From CAZCEC01 sp964497615 (GTDB lineage Bacteria; Chloroflexota; Anaerolineae; Anaerolineales; UBA6663), in contig CAZCEC010000003.1 of NCBI GenBank assembly GCA_964497615.1, forward strand, positions 1-64,000: a stretch of 64,000 nucleotides of DNA, read 5' to 3'. Below are positions 8,010-15,921 of this stretch, one piece after another. The position numbers and the translations under genes were made by a program. The stretch's first letter is position 1; each line of letters opens with the position of its first letter. The notes beneath the pieces are model-generated. The model saw only the letters and a program-made list of their open reading frames with translations, was not told the origin of the DNA and ran no database searches.

Positions 8010-8960
8010 CTAGCGCCGCAAGAGGTTGGACAGGAAGAACCAGAGGTTGGCGGGGCGCTCGGCCAGCCGGCGCATAAAGTAGGGGTACCACTCGGTGCCG
8101 TAGGGCACATACACGCGCACCGAAAAGCCATCGCGCGCCAACTGGTCCTGCAGCTCGCGGCGAATGCCGTGCAGCATCTGAAACTCGAAGTAGTCGCGCG
8201 GAAGGCCAATCTGCCCAGCATAGTTTGTGGCGGCCTCAATGCGCCGCTCGTCGTGAGTGGCCAGGGCGGGCAGGGGAGGAAAGCGGCCCCCTTGGCCCAG
8301 GGGAGACACGGCGCGGGCCTGGTCCAACATCACGCGCATCAACCGGTCAAAGTTGGCGTCCACATCAGCTTTTTTGGGGAAGGCAATCGCGGCCGGCTCC
8401 TGGTAGGCGCCCTTGCACAGCCGCAGGCGGGCGCTGGCGGCCACCAGCGCCCGCAGGTCGTCTTCGGTGCGGTACAGATAGGCTTGCAGCACCAGGCCGA
8501 CGTTATCGAAGTGCTCGGCCAGGCTGCGAAAGACGCGCAGGGTGGCCTCGACGTGCGCAGAACTCTCCATATCAATGCGCACAAAGTTGTCGAGGCCGCG
8601 CGCCTTCTCAAGCACGCGCTGCACGTTGCGGGCGCAAAAGCCTTCGTCCACATCAAGCCCGAACTGCGTGAGCTTGAGCGAGACATTGGCCCGCACCTGG
8701 CTGAGGTGGATCTGCTCCAGCGCGTGGACATAGTCGTCCGCGGCGCGAGTGGCTTCAGCCTCGTTGGTGACGCTCTCGCCCAGGTGGTCGAGCGTAGCAT
8801 TGATGCCGCGGGCGTTGAGCGTCTGGATGGTCCGGATGGCGTCGGCAATCGTCTCGCCGGCCACAAAGCGGCTGGCCATGCGGCGCGCTAACCCAAAGCG
8901 GGTGATGAAGGCGCGCGCCCAAGGGGCGTGGGAGAGATAGAGGATGGGGGCACGCAGCAT
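8010..8960 (-). CDS. Proline dehydrogenase
   Basis: 316 residues, monofunctional proline dehydrogenase (PutB/FadM type), an FAD enzyme oxidising L-proline to pyrroline-5-carboxylate. The TIM-barrel signatures are present: NVSLKLTQFGLDVD, VRIDMESSAH, VLQAYLYRTEDDL, RLCKGAYQEP, and the substrate-binding C-terminal pattern RVYVPYGTEWYPYFMRRLAERP (shown here as its key residues Y-x2-RR-x2-E). Length matches the family. It lies 9 nt downstream of the thioredoxin-like gene and is probably co-transcribed. No P5C dehydrogenase is visible in the window. Confidence 0.95.
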   Translation of the reverse strand: MLRAPILYLSHAPWARAFITRFGLARRMASRFVAGETIADAIRTIQTLNARGINATLDHLGESVTNEAEATRAADDYVHALEQIHLSQVRANVSLKLTQFGLDVDEGFCARNVQRVLEKARGLDNFVRIDMESSAHVEATLRVFRSLAEHFDNVGLVLQAYLYRTEDDLRALVAASARLRLCKGAYQEPAAIAFPKKADVDANFDRLMRVMLDQARAVSPLGQGGRFPPLPALATHDERRIEAATNYAGQIGLPRDYFEFQMLHGIRRELQDQLARDGFSVRVYVPYGTEWYPYFMRRLAERPANLWFFLSNLLRR

Positions 8961-8969
8961 GGCTTGAGG

Positions 8970-10025
8970 CTACCTTACGCAAGTGGAGAAGGAGAAGGCG
9001 AATACGGTCAGGCCGGGGTTGCTGGCTTTGAGATGCAGTTCATGGGGCGCGGACGTCAGGTTGCGGGCCACTTGATACATGCGCGGGGCATCGATGTGGA
9101 CGAATGAGCGCCCCTCGCGAAAACGGATGTCCTCACCGGCGGACAGTTCGTCCAAGGGCGCGCCGTCCTGGGTCACTTCCACGATCTGGGCCGGTTTCAA
9201 CTCCAGCATCAAGTCAACCGGGTCTGGGGACACGGCCAGCACGGCATTGGCGCTGGCGGCATGGTAGGGTAGTGCCAGCAGGCCGTGCGCGCCCACCAGC
9301 GCAAAGTGTTCGTCGCCGGCCGACCAGGTGCCCGCGGCATAGAAGTATCCGTCGACCCGTTCGGCGGCGGGCGGTAAGACATACAGCATGGGCAGGCCGC
9401 GCGGCGCATAGCCGGCCGGATTGCCCAATGCGCCTCGATTGTAGCCGGTGTGTAATTCGGGGGTAGTGCGAAAGCACACGGCTCCCGGCTGATCTTCGTC
9501 GCGAAGGACACCGACAAAGCGGGGGAGTTCGACCTTCTCGGCCCGCCCGCTGGTTTGCAGGCCCTCCAAGGCCAGCGCGGCGGCAGCGCTTTCCGTCTCT
9601 GCGTACCCACCCTCGCCCGCGTGCTGGTAGCGGAGGTACCCTTGCGCGTCTATCAGGTAGATCGTCGGCCAGTAGCGATTGGCGAATGCGTCCCAGTTGC
9701 GGTGGTCATTGTCCAACAAGACAGGATACCGCACGCCGTGCCGCCGCAGAGCGGCCTCCACTTGGCGCTGGTCCTTGGCAAACGCGAACTCAGGGGTGTG
9801 GATGCCGATGAAAGTGATGGGCAGGTCCGCCAGCGCCCGGTGCCAGGCGGTGAGGTAGGGCAGGGTGCGCAGGCAGTTGAGACAGGTAAAGTCCCAGATA
9901 TGGACCAGGACAGCCCGGCCGCGCAGGCCGGCCAACCGGAGGGGCTGGGGCGTGTTGAGCCACGGGCCAGGCGCAAGCTCGGGCGCCCGGATGCGGGCGC
10001 CGGTCTGCGGCGGGAGGGCCAGCAT
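8970..10025 (-). CDS. DipZ-like thioredoxin-domain protein
   Basis: 351 residues from ATG 10025. The N-terminal half is a TlpA/AhpC-type thioredoxin domain: RAVLVHIWDFTCLNCLRTLPYL contains the redox pair C-L-N-C (key residues only). The second half, after LDNDHRNWDAFANRYWPTIYLID-type cis-proline region (WPTIY), resembles the beta-sandwich module found at the C-terminus of DipZ proteins. No signal peptide is visible, so the location is unclear. The start is set by a -10 element TATACT at 10039-10034, only 8 nt before the ATG, which would give a leaderless mRNA; an in-frame ATG six codons further upstream would lie inside that promoter. Confidence 0.85.
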   Translation of the reverse strand: MLALPPQTGARIRAPELAPGPWLNTPQPLRLAGLRGRAVLVHIWDFTCLNCLRTLPYLTAWHRALADLPITFIGIHTPEFAFAKDQRQVEAALRRHGVRYPVLLDNDHRNWDAFANRYWPTIYLIDAQGYLRYQHAGEGGYAETESAAAALALEGLQTSGRAEKVELPRFVGVLRDEDQPGAVCFRTTPELHTGYNRGALGNPAGYAPRGLPMLYVLPPAAERVDGYFYAAGTWSAGDEHFALVGAHGLLALPYHAASANAVLAVSPDPVDLMLELKPAQIVEVTQDGAPLDELSAGEDIRFREGRSFVHIDAPRMYQVARNLTSAPHELHLKASNPGLTVFAFSFSTCVR

Positions 10026-10033
10026 GGCGGCGC

Positions 10034-10064
10034 AGTATAGCACACGGGCTTGGGCGGTTATAAT
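10034..10064. promoter_or_regulatory. Divergent leaderless promoter pair
   Basis: The 45 bp between the two divergent starts (10025 minus, 10071 plus) hold two -10 boxes: TATACT on the minus strand (10039-10034) and TATAAT on the plus strand (10059-10064). Each ends only 8 or 6 nt before the start codon, so both mRNAs should begin at or within a base or two of the AUG. Confidence 0.6.
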
Positions 10065-10070
10065 GCCGGG

Positions 10071-11444
10071 ATGAGGCCGGGAACTCGTGGTACCTGGGCA
10101 AATCGAGGCCCGAGGCGGCGGTGGCGCTGGGTTCTAGCGCTGGTTTGTGCGGCCGCGTGCAGCGGTCCAAGCGCAACTCCGCCTCCCACGGGGGCGGTTG
10201 TGGGGGAAGGGCCGGCGACCGCCACGGCCGCACCTGTCTCTCGCATTTCCCTCATGATCCACGGCGCCCCGGATGAAGTGCAGGCCTATCGCGACCTGAT
10301 CGCCGCGTTCGAGGCTGCCTCCTCGGGCTTGTCAGTTGACCTCATTGCCATCCCAACGCGAGCGGACTATGACCGGCGCGTGGCGGCCGATTTTGGGGCC
10401 GGCCGGGCCGCTGACGTGCTGGTGATCGATTACCGGCGCGTCCCCGGATATGCAGTCCGGAGCTTGCTGGCGCCGGTCGGAACATTCCTTGCAGACAGCA
10501 CGGCTCTTGCGCAAAGCGATTTCTACCGCGAGGCCGTCTTTCCGTACTACATGGGCCGCGAGTTGATGTGCCTGCCGCAGCATGCCTCGGGCCTGGTGGT
10601 GTACTACAACAAGCGGCTGTTCGAGGCGGCCGGCGTGCCGTACCCGGACGGCAAGTGGGATTGGGAGGCCTTCCTGGCGACGGCGCAGGCGCTAACGGCC
10701 GACACCAATGGCGATGGGCTCACGGATGTGTTTGGCGTTGGCACTGAGGTCTCGCTGGCTAACGCCCTCCCGTTCATCTGGCAGAACCAGGGCGAATTGG
10801 TGGACAATCTGATGCTGCCGCGGCTGATGGAGATTGATCAGCCGGCGACAGTGGAGGCGGTACAGTGGTTTGGCGATTGGCAAGCCCGGTACGGGGTCGC
10901 ACCCGGCGCGGAGGCAGAAGCGGCCGAACCCAGTGAGGCCCGGTTTATGGCGGGTCGCATGGCCATGTATCTTGACACGCGGCAGGGCGTGGGAGCCTAC
11001 CGGCCGCTGGCCGACTTGGATTGGGACGTGGCGCCGCTGCCCAGCCATCGGGGACGCCGCACCAACCTGCTCTTTAGCGAGGGCTACTGCATCGCCGCGG
11101 CGGCGCCCGACAAGCTGGCGGCCTGGAGGTTCGTGGAGTTTGCCGCTTCGGCTGAGGGGCAGAGCATCATGGCCGGCACGGGCCGCCTGTTCCCATCGCG
11201 GGCTGACGCGGCGGAGGCCCTGGTGGCCCGGGAGGCGGTGCTCCGGCCAGCCCACGGCGCGGTGTTTGTTGACATCGTCCCGCGCCTACAGCCAGCGCCA
11301 GCCCTGGAGAACTGGGTGGAGATCGAGGTCATTATCACGGATGAGATACAGAACGTGTTCTATGGGCGGCTGCCTGCCACTCAGGCGATGCGCGTGGCGG
11401 CCCTGCGCGCGGAGGAGTATCTGCGCTTTCAGGTCGTAAACTAG
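10071..11444 (+). CDS. Extracellular solute-binding lipoprotein (sugar ABC type)
   Basis: 457 residues. The N-terminus is basic (RGPRRRWRW), then hydrophobic, ending in a lipobox-like CAAAC, so it is a predicted lipoprotein. The rest has the family-1 solute-binding fold: LMIHGAPDEVQAYRDLIAAF, DYDRRVAADFGAGRAADVLVID, VYYNKRLFEAAGVPYPDGKWDWEAF, and MAMYLDTRQ (cited in pieces). Such proteins feed carbohydrate ABC importers, but no permease or ATPase lies nearby, so it is orphaned here. Start ATG 10071 is fixed by the TATAAT box at 10059-10064. Confidence 0.88.
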   Translation: MRPGTRGTWANRGPRRRWRWVLALVCAAACSGPSATPPPTGAVVGEGPATATAAPVSRISLMIHGAPDEVQAYRDLIAAFEAASSGLSVDLIAIPTRADYDRRVAADFGAGRAADVLVIDYRRVPGYAVRSLLAPVGTFLADSTALAQSDFYREAVFPYYMGRELMCLPQHASGLVVYYNKRLFEAAGVPYPDGKWDWEAFLATAQALTADTNGDGLTDVFGVGTEVSLANALPFIWQNQGELVDNLMLPRLMEIDQPATVEAVQWFGDWQARYGVAPGAEAEAAEPSEARFMAGRMAMYLDTRQGVGAYRPLADLDWDVAPLPSHRGRRTNLLFSEGYCIAAAAPDKLAAWRFVEFAASAEGQSIMAGTGRLFPSRADAAEALVAREAVLRPAHGAVFVDIVPRLQPAPALENWVEIEVIITDEIQNVFYGRLPATQAMRVAALRAEEYLRFQVVN

Positions 11445-11464
11445 GTCTATAATCTCCGATTACC

Positions 11465-13513
11465 ATGCCCAACCGGCTTGCGGGGGAGACCTCGCCCTAC
11501 CTACTGCAACATCAGCACAACCCCGTGGATTGGCATCCCTGGGGGCCGGAAGCGCTGACGCTGGCCCGCGCCGAGGACAAGCCCATCTTTCTGTCCATCG
11601 GCTACGCGGCTTGCCACTGGTGCCACGTCATGGAGCATGAATCGTTCACCGACCCCGCCACGGCGGCGCTGATGAATGAGCACTTCGTGAATATCAAGGT
11701 GGACCGGGAGGAGCGGCCCGACCTCGACTCGATCTACATGCAGGCCGTGGTGGCGCTGACGGGGCACGGCGGCTGGCCGATGAGCGTGTTCCTGACGCCG
11801 GCCGGCGCGCCCTTCTACGGCGGCACGTATTACCCGCCGCGGCCGGCGCACGGCATGCCCGCCTTCCGGCAGGTGCTGGCCGGCGTGGCCGATGCCTGGC
11901 AGAACCGGCGCGACAGCGTGCTGGCCGGGGCGCGGGACGTGCTCAACCACGTGCGGCAGTCCGAGTTGCTGGGACTGCCGCCGGCCGCGGAGGGGCTGCG
12001 CCGCGAGACCTTGCAGTCCGCCACGCAGGCGCTATGGCGGGGGTTCGATTGGCAGCATCATGGGTGGGGCGGCGCGCCCAAGTTTCCGCAGGCCATGGCC
12101 ATCGAGTTCCTGCTGCGCCAGCACGCGCTGACCGGCGAGGCGACGCCGCGGGAAATGGCGGTCAAGACCCTGCACACTATGGCCCGCGGGGGCATCTACG
12201 ACCAGTTGGGCGGCGGTTTTCATCGTTACGCAACCGACGGGGTGTGGCTGGTGCCGCACTTCGAGAAGATGCTGTACGACAATGCGCAGCTTGCGCGCGC
12301 CTATCTGCATGCCTGGCAGCTAACTGGTGAGCCGGACTTTCGGCGTGTGACCGAGGAGACGCTGGATTACGTCCTGCGCGAGATGACGGACCCGGCCGGC
12401 GGCTTCTACGCTTCGCAGGACGCGGACTCGGAAGGACACGAGGGCAAGTTCTTCGCGTGGTCGGAGGCAGAGGTGGACGAGGCGCTGGGCGGAGCAGCCG
12501 GGCTGTTCAAGCAGGCCTATGGCGTCACGCCCGGCGGCAACTTCGAGGGCGCCAACATCCTGCACATGGCGCTAACCGTCGCGGAACTGGCGGAGCGGAC
12601 CGGCACAACGCCAGCGACAATCGCTGCGAGGTTGGCCGAAGCCCGCCGCACCCTGTTTGAGCGGCGTGAGGCGCGGGTGCGGCCCGCCCGCGATGACAAG
12701 GTGCTGGCGGCCTGGAATGGCCTGATGCTGGCCGCCTTCGCGGAGGCGGGGCGCGCCCTGGACCGAGAAGACTATCGGAGGGCGGCGGATGCCAACGCGG
12801 ACTTCCTGCGGACGGCGATGCGGCAATCGGGCGGCCGGCTGTACCGTTCCTGGCGGCAGGGCGAACCGCGGTTGAACGCCTACCTGGAGGATTACGCCCA
12901 TGCGGCTGAGGGATTGCTGGCGCACTATGAGGCCAGCTTCGACGAGGCCAGCTTTATAACGGCGGTTGAACTGATGGATTTCGCGCTGGCCCACTTTGCC
13001 GACCCGCGCGGCGGGTTCTTTGACACCAGCGACGACCATGAAGAATTGGTCACGCGGCCCAAGGATATTCAGGACAACGCCACGCCCTCCGGCAGCGCGA
13101 TGGCGGTGACGGTGCTGCTGAAGCTGGCAGCCCTGACCGGCGAGGCGCGCTATGCCGAGGCGGCCGAGCGCGCACTGAGCAGCGTCCAGCCGGTTTTGGC
13201 CCAGCACCCCAGCGCCTTTGCGCAGTGGCTGAGTGCGCTGGCCTTTGCCCTGGCGGAGCCTCGTGAAATCGCGCTGGTGGGCGAGCCGCGATCTGATCCG
13301 GCGATGGCGGCCATGCTGGAAGTGGTCTTTGCGGGCTACCGGCCTTTTCAGGTGGCGGCGTTGAAACGTCCGGGGGAAGCTTCAATGGTGTCGCTATTGG
13401 CGGGGCGCGAGCAAATTCAGGGCCGCGCAACCGCGGCGGTCTGCCGTCATTTCACGTGTCAAATGCCCGTCACCGAGCCGGAGGCGCTGCGCGCGCAGTT
13501 AGGGGAAACATGA
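11465..13513 (+). CDS. DUF255 / YyaL-type thioredoxin domain protein
   Basis: 682 residues, full length for the family (spermatogenesis-associated protein 20 homologues). The N-terminal thioredoxin-like domain opens with ETSPYLLQHQHNPVDWHPW and carries the CxxC in ACHWCHVMEHESF. An alpha/alpha-toroid resembling glycoside hydrolases follows (GGIYDQLGGGFHRYATD, WLVPHFEKMLYDNAQL, FYASQDADSEGHEGKFF in pieces). Function of the family is not established; a redox or sugar-epimerase role has been suggested. A TATAAT at 11448-11453 lies 11 nt before the ATG, so it has its own promoter. Its stop overlaps the next start (ATGA). Confidence 0.95.
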   Translation: MPNRLAGETSPYLLQHQHNPVDWHPWGPEALTLARAEDKPIFLSIGYAACHWCHVMEHESFTDPATAALMNEHFVNIKVDREERPDLDSIYMQAVVALTGHGGWPMSVFLTPAGAPFYGGTYYPPRPAHGMPAFRQVLAGVADAWQNRRDSVLAGARDVLNHVRQSELLGLPPAAEGLRRETLQSATQALWRGFDWQHHGWGGAPKFPQAMAIEFLLRQHALTGEATPREMAVKTLHTMARGGIYDQLGGGFHRYATDGVWLVPHFEKMLYDNAQLARAYLHAWQLTGEPDFRRVTEETLDYVLREMTDPAGGFYASQDADSEGHEGKFFAWSEAEVDEALGGAAGLFKQAYGVTPGGNFEGANILHMALTVAELAERTGTTPATIAARLAEARRTLFERREARVRPARDDKVLAAWNGLMLAAFAEAGRALDREDYRRAADANADFLRTAMRQSGGRLYRSWRQGEPRLNAYLEDYAHAAEGLLAHYEASFDEASFITAVELMDFALAHFADPRGGFFDTSDDHEELVTRPKDIQDNATPSGSAMAVTVLLKLAALTGEARYAEAAERALSSVQPVLAQHPSAFAQWLSALAFALAEPREIALVGEPRSDPAMAAMLEVVFAGYRPFQVAALKRPGEASMVSLLAGREQIQGRATAAVCRHFTCQMPVTEPEALRAQLGET

Positions 13514-14811
13514 ATCAAATCAAATCGCAGGCCACTCGCCGTCTCGAAGTCTGGCGCCGACTTATAGGATTGGGGCTGCCAGTGGGCGGGTTAGCCGCCG
13601 CGGCCTTGCTCCTGGCCGCGCTTCAGGCGGTCAGCCCTGCCCAGGCAGGCGGAAGCTCAGCCTATGCCGTGATCCAGACCTACCTCAATCCTGAGCCGGA
13701 TGAAAGCGAGGAGTTCGGGGCGGCGGTGGCATGGCTGACTGCCACCAACCAGGTGGTGGTCGGTGTGCCCGGAGACACCTTTGGCGGTGGCGGGCTGGCG
13801 GGGTCGGTCTACCTGCTGAACAGCGATACCGGGGCCGTGGATGATGTCTTGCAGAAGCCGGTGACGAACTCCGGCGACCTGGTTGGTTATTCTCTGGCAG
13901 TGGTTATGACCAACGTAGTCGTGGGCGCACCGGGTGATGACACGGCTGGGTCCAATCAGGGAATGGTTTATCTGTTTGACAGCGCAACCGGTACCCTGGT
14001 GCATACCTACCAGGCAAGCTCGTCCTCTAACTCGGCGCGCTTCGGTCATGCCGTCGCCATCATCAGCGATACCATCGTGGCGGGCGCGCCGGAGGACGAC
14101 TCGTCGGCCCCGAATGCGGGTCGGGTGCATTGGTGCGACTTGGCCTCGAGTGCTTGCCCCGGAGTGCTCAACAACCCCCTCATTGGAAATTCGGCGCAGT
14201 TTGGATACTCGCTGGCAGTCGTTGGTCAACAGCTCGCCGTGGGCGCACCATTTGACGCCGGACATGGCACGGTGCTGCTGTACAACTTCGACGGCGTTAC
14301 CGCGACACTCAGCCTGGTCATTTCGGATACCGTCAGCCCCGGAGACGAGTTCGGCCGTGCCCTGGCAGCGGTGGGCGACCGGCTGCTCGTTGGCGCGCCG
14401 GCTGACGACTTTGGCGACAACAATGCGGGTGCCGCCTATCTTTACGAAATGGATGGCACTCTGGTTCATACCTTCACTAACCCGGTACCACACGAGAACG
14501 ACCGTTTTGGGGCCACGCTCGCGTCCGATGGCGTGCTGATTGCGATTGGCGCACCTAACGACGACGCCGGGGGCAGCGATGCGGGAGCGGTACATATCTT
14601 CGATGCGGTCACCTTTGCGTATCTCGATACCGTCCAGGCCCCATCGCCCACGGCGCTGACGCAGTTCGGGACTAGCCTGGCGGCGACGGGCGGCGGCGAG
14701 TTTGTGGCGGGATCATTTGACACCAACGGCGTCAATACTCGTGCGGGGGCCGTCCACCGGATCGGCGTTCAGACTGAGTGGCGGTTGTATTTGCCCGTCG
14801 TCCTGCGGTAA
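13510..14811 (+). CDS. Secreted FG-GAP repeat (integrin-alpha-like) surface protein
   Basis: 433 residues. ATG at 13510 overlaps the preceding stop. A long signal peptide (basic RRLEVWRR, then a hydrophobic stretch to SPAQA) precedes six or seven FG-GAP repeats that fold as a beta-propeller; each has the pattern F-G-x-A/S-V/L-A plus V-G-A-P-x-D-D (for example VGAPGDDTAG, AGAPEDDSSA, VGAPADDFGD, IGAPNDDAGG). The acidic loops probably bind calcium. The protein ends in EWRLYLPVVLR, a short tail that I have the impression recurs at the ends of secreted Chloroflexota proteins. It probably sits on the cell surface; ligand unknown. Confidence 0.88.
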   Translation: MNQIKSQATRRLEVWRRLIGLGLPVGGLAAAALLLAALQAVSPAQAGGSSAYAVIQTYLNPEPDESEEFGAAVAWLTATNQVVVGVPGDTFGGGGLAGSVYLLNSDTGAVDDVLQKPVTNSGDLVGYSLAVVMTNVVVGAPGDDTAGSNQGMVYLFDSATGTLVHTYQASSSSNSARFGHAVAIISDTIVAGAPEDDSSAPNAGRVHWCDLASSACPGVLNNPLIGNSAQFGYSLAVVGQQLAVGAPFDAGHGTVLLYNFDGVTATLSLVISDTVSPGDEFGRALAAVGDRLLVGAPADDFGDNNAGAAYLYEMDGTLVHTFTNPVPHENDRFGATLASDGVLIAIGAPNDDAGGSDAGAVHIFDAVTFAYLDTVQAPSPTALTQFGTSLAATGGGEFVAGSFDTNGVNTRAGAVHRIGVQTEWRLYLPVVLR

Positions 14812-14814
14812 GAT
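14785..14814 (+). promoter_or_regulatory. Candidate promoter of the retron-like RNA
   Basis: TTGTAT (14785-14790), 18-bp spacer, TAAGAT (14809-14814), overlapping the end of the FG-GAP gene. Predicted start near 14821 puts the first arm of the inverted repeat (14827) almost at the RNA 5' end, as in retrons. Confidence 0.45.
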
Positions 14815-14820
14815 GGGGGC

Positions 14821-14946
14821 TCAAATGCCGGGCAGCTCTGGTGGGGCTGATGGGCCCAGGCCGATGTTTCGTCGGCCCGGCGCGGATGGCGCCGCAGAAG
14901 TTAGAACGCCAGACTGCGTCTGGCAGGCAGAGCTGCCCGGCCTCCC
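14821..14946 (+). ncRNA. Candidate retron msr-msd RNA
   Basis: The region directly upstream of the reverse transcriptase is bounded by a perfect 14-bp inverted repeat: GCCGGGCAGCTCTG at 14827-14840 and its complement at 14928-14941, 6 nt before the RT start. This is the a1/a2 arrangement of retrons. Between the arms (87 nt) are three stems: 14859-14877 (GGCCGATG, TTT loop, CGTCGGCC), 14878-14894 (CGGCGC, GGATG loop, GCGCCG), and 14908-14924 (GCCAGAC, TGC loop, GTCTGGC). By analogy the first two are msr hairpins, G14841 next to a1 is a candidate branching guanosine, and the third stem is the msd. The msd would then be only about 33 nt, shorter than the msDNAs I know of. msDNA production is inference. 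Confidence 0.7.
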
Positions 14947-15921
14947 ATGACCTTTCTCGCGTCCCTGAAGCGCATGGTGAGCCGCGAACGCGGCCCGGCG
15001 GAGTTGGCCCGCTGGTTGGACGTGCCCGAGGCTGACTTGCGCGGCTGGCTGTCCACGCGCCCGGCGTGGACGCGCGGCTACGATTACCGGCGCTTTACCT
15101 TGCCCAAACGGCGCGGGGGGACGCGGCAGATCGATGCGCCGGGAGACAAGCTCAAGGACCTGCAAAGGCGCATCCTGCACCGGCTGTTGAACCCGCTGGG
15201 CGCGGCTGAGGCCGCGACCGGGTTTGTGCCAGGGCGCTCGATTGTGGACAATGCTCGACCGCATGCCGGGCGGGCCGTGGTGATCAATCTGGATCTGGCG
15301 GATTTCTTTCCCAGCATCACGGCGCAGCGGGTGGACGCCGTGTGGCGGGCGCTGGGCTGGGACGGGGAAGCAGTCCGAATCCTGACAGCCATCTGCACGT
15401 TGGAGGGCCGCCTCCCTCAGGGGGCGCCCACCTCGCCGGCCCTAAGCAACCAGGTGTGCCGGCATCTCGATGCGCGGCTGGAGCGGCTGGCGGCGGCGGT
15501 GGGCGGGACGTACACGCGTTACGCTGATGACCTGACGCTCTCCCTGCCCGGGCTGCGCGACCAGCGGCGCCGGCCACGCCCGGCCGGCTGGCGGCGGCTG
15601 CCGCGGCAAAGCGGCTGGCCGACGCACCGGCGTGCCAAGCCGCCAGGCCCCACCTGGCGCATCATGCGGCGGCTGCTGGCCATCATCGCGGAAGAGGGCT
15701 TCGTGATTCAGCGCAAGAAGCGCATCCGTATACAGCGCGCACACCAGCGCCAGACAGCGACGGGACTGGTGGTCAATCAGAAGGTGAATTTGCCTCGTGC
15801 GACGCGCCGCCTGATTAGGGCGATGCAGCACCGGGAGCGGCAGGGTCGGTTGGATGAGGCTGGACAGCGGCGGTTGAGGGGACTATTGGACTTTCAGCGG
15901 ATGGTGGAGAAGCAACGGTGA
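14947..15921 (+). CDS. Retron-type reverse transcriptase
   Basis: 324 residues, the size of compact retron RTs. Conserved blocks in order: RQIDAPGDKLKDLQRRIL (60-77), TGFVPGRSIVDNARPH (91-106) containing the retron NAxxH motif (N102-H106), INLDLADFFPSI with catalytic Asp116, LPQGAPTSPALSN (157-169), TRYADDLTLS with catalytic Asp194/Asp195, then a basic Pro/Arg-rich stretch of about 35 residues, and ATGLVVNQKVNLPR (271-284), the counterpart of the retron VTG motif with Ala for Val. No maturase or endonuclease domain, so not a group II intron. It starts 6 nt after the a2 arm of the RNA, and its stop overlaps the ettA start (GTGA). No separate toxin or effector gene is recognisable beside it. 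Confidence 0.92.
   Translation: MTFLASLKRMVSRERGPAELARWLDVPEADLRGWLSTRPAWTRGYDYRRFTLPKRRGGTRQIDAPGDKLKDLQRRILHRLLNPLGAAEAATGFVPGRSIVDNARPHAGRAVVINLDLADFFPSITAQRVDAVWRALGWDGEAVRILTAICTLEGRLPQGAPTSPALSNQVCRHLDARLERLAAAVGGTYTRYADDLTLSLPGLRDQRRRPRPAGWRRLPRQSGWPTHRRAKPPGPTWRIMRRLLAIIAEEGFVIQRKKRIRIQRAHQRQTATGLVVNQKVNLPRATRRLIRAMQHRERQGRLDEAGQRRLRGLLDFQRMVEKQR

Noticed and set aside
14947..15921. Group II intron or diversity-generating retroelement RT
   Set aside because: No maturase or endonuclease domain, no intron domain V-like sequence, no template/variable repeat pair; NAxxH and the VTG-like motif favour a retron.
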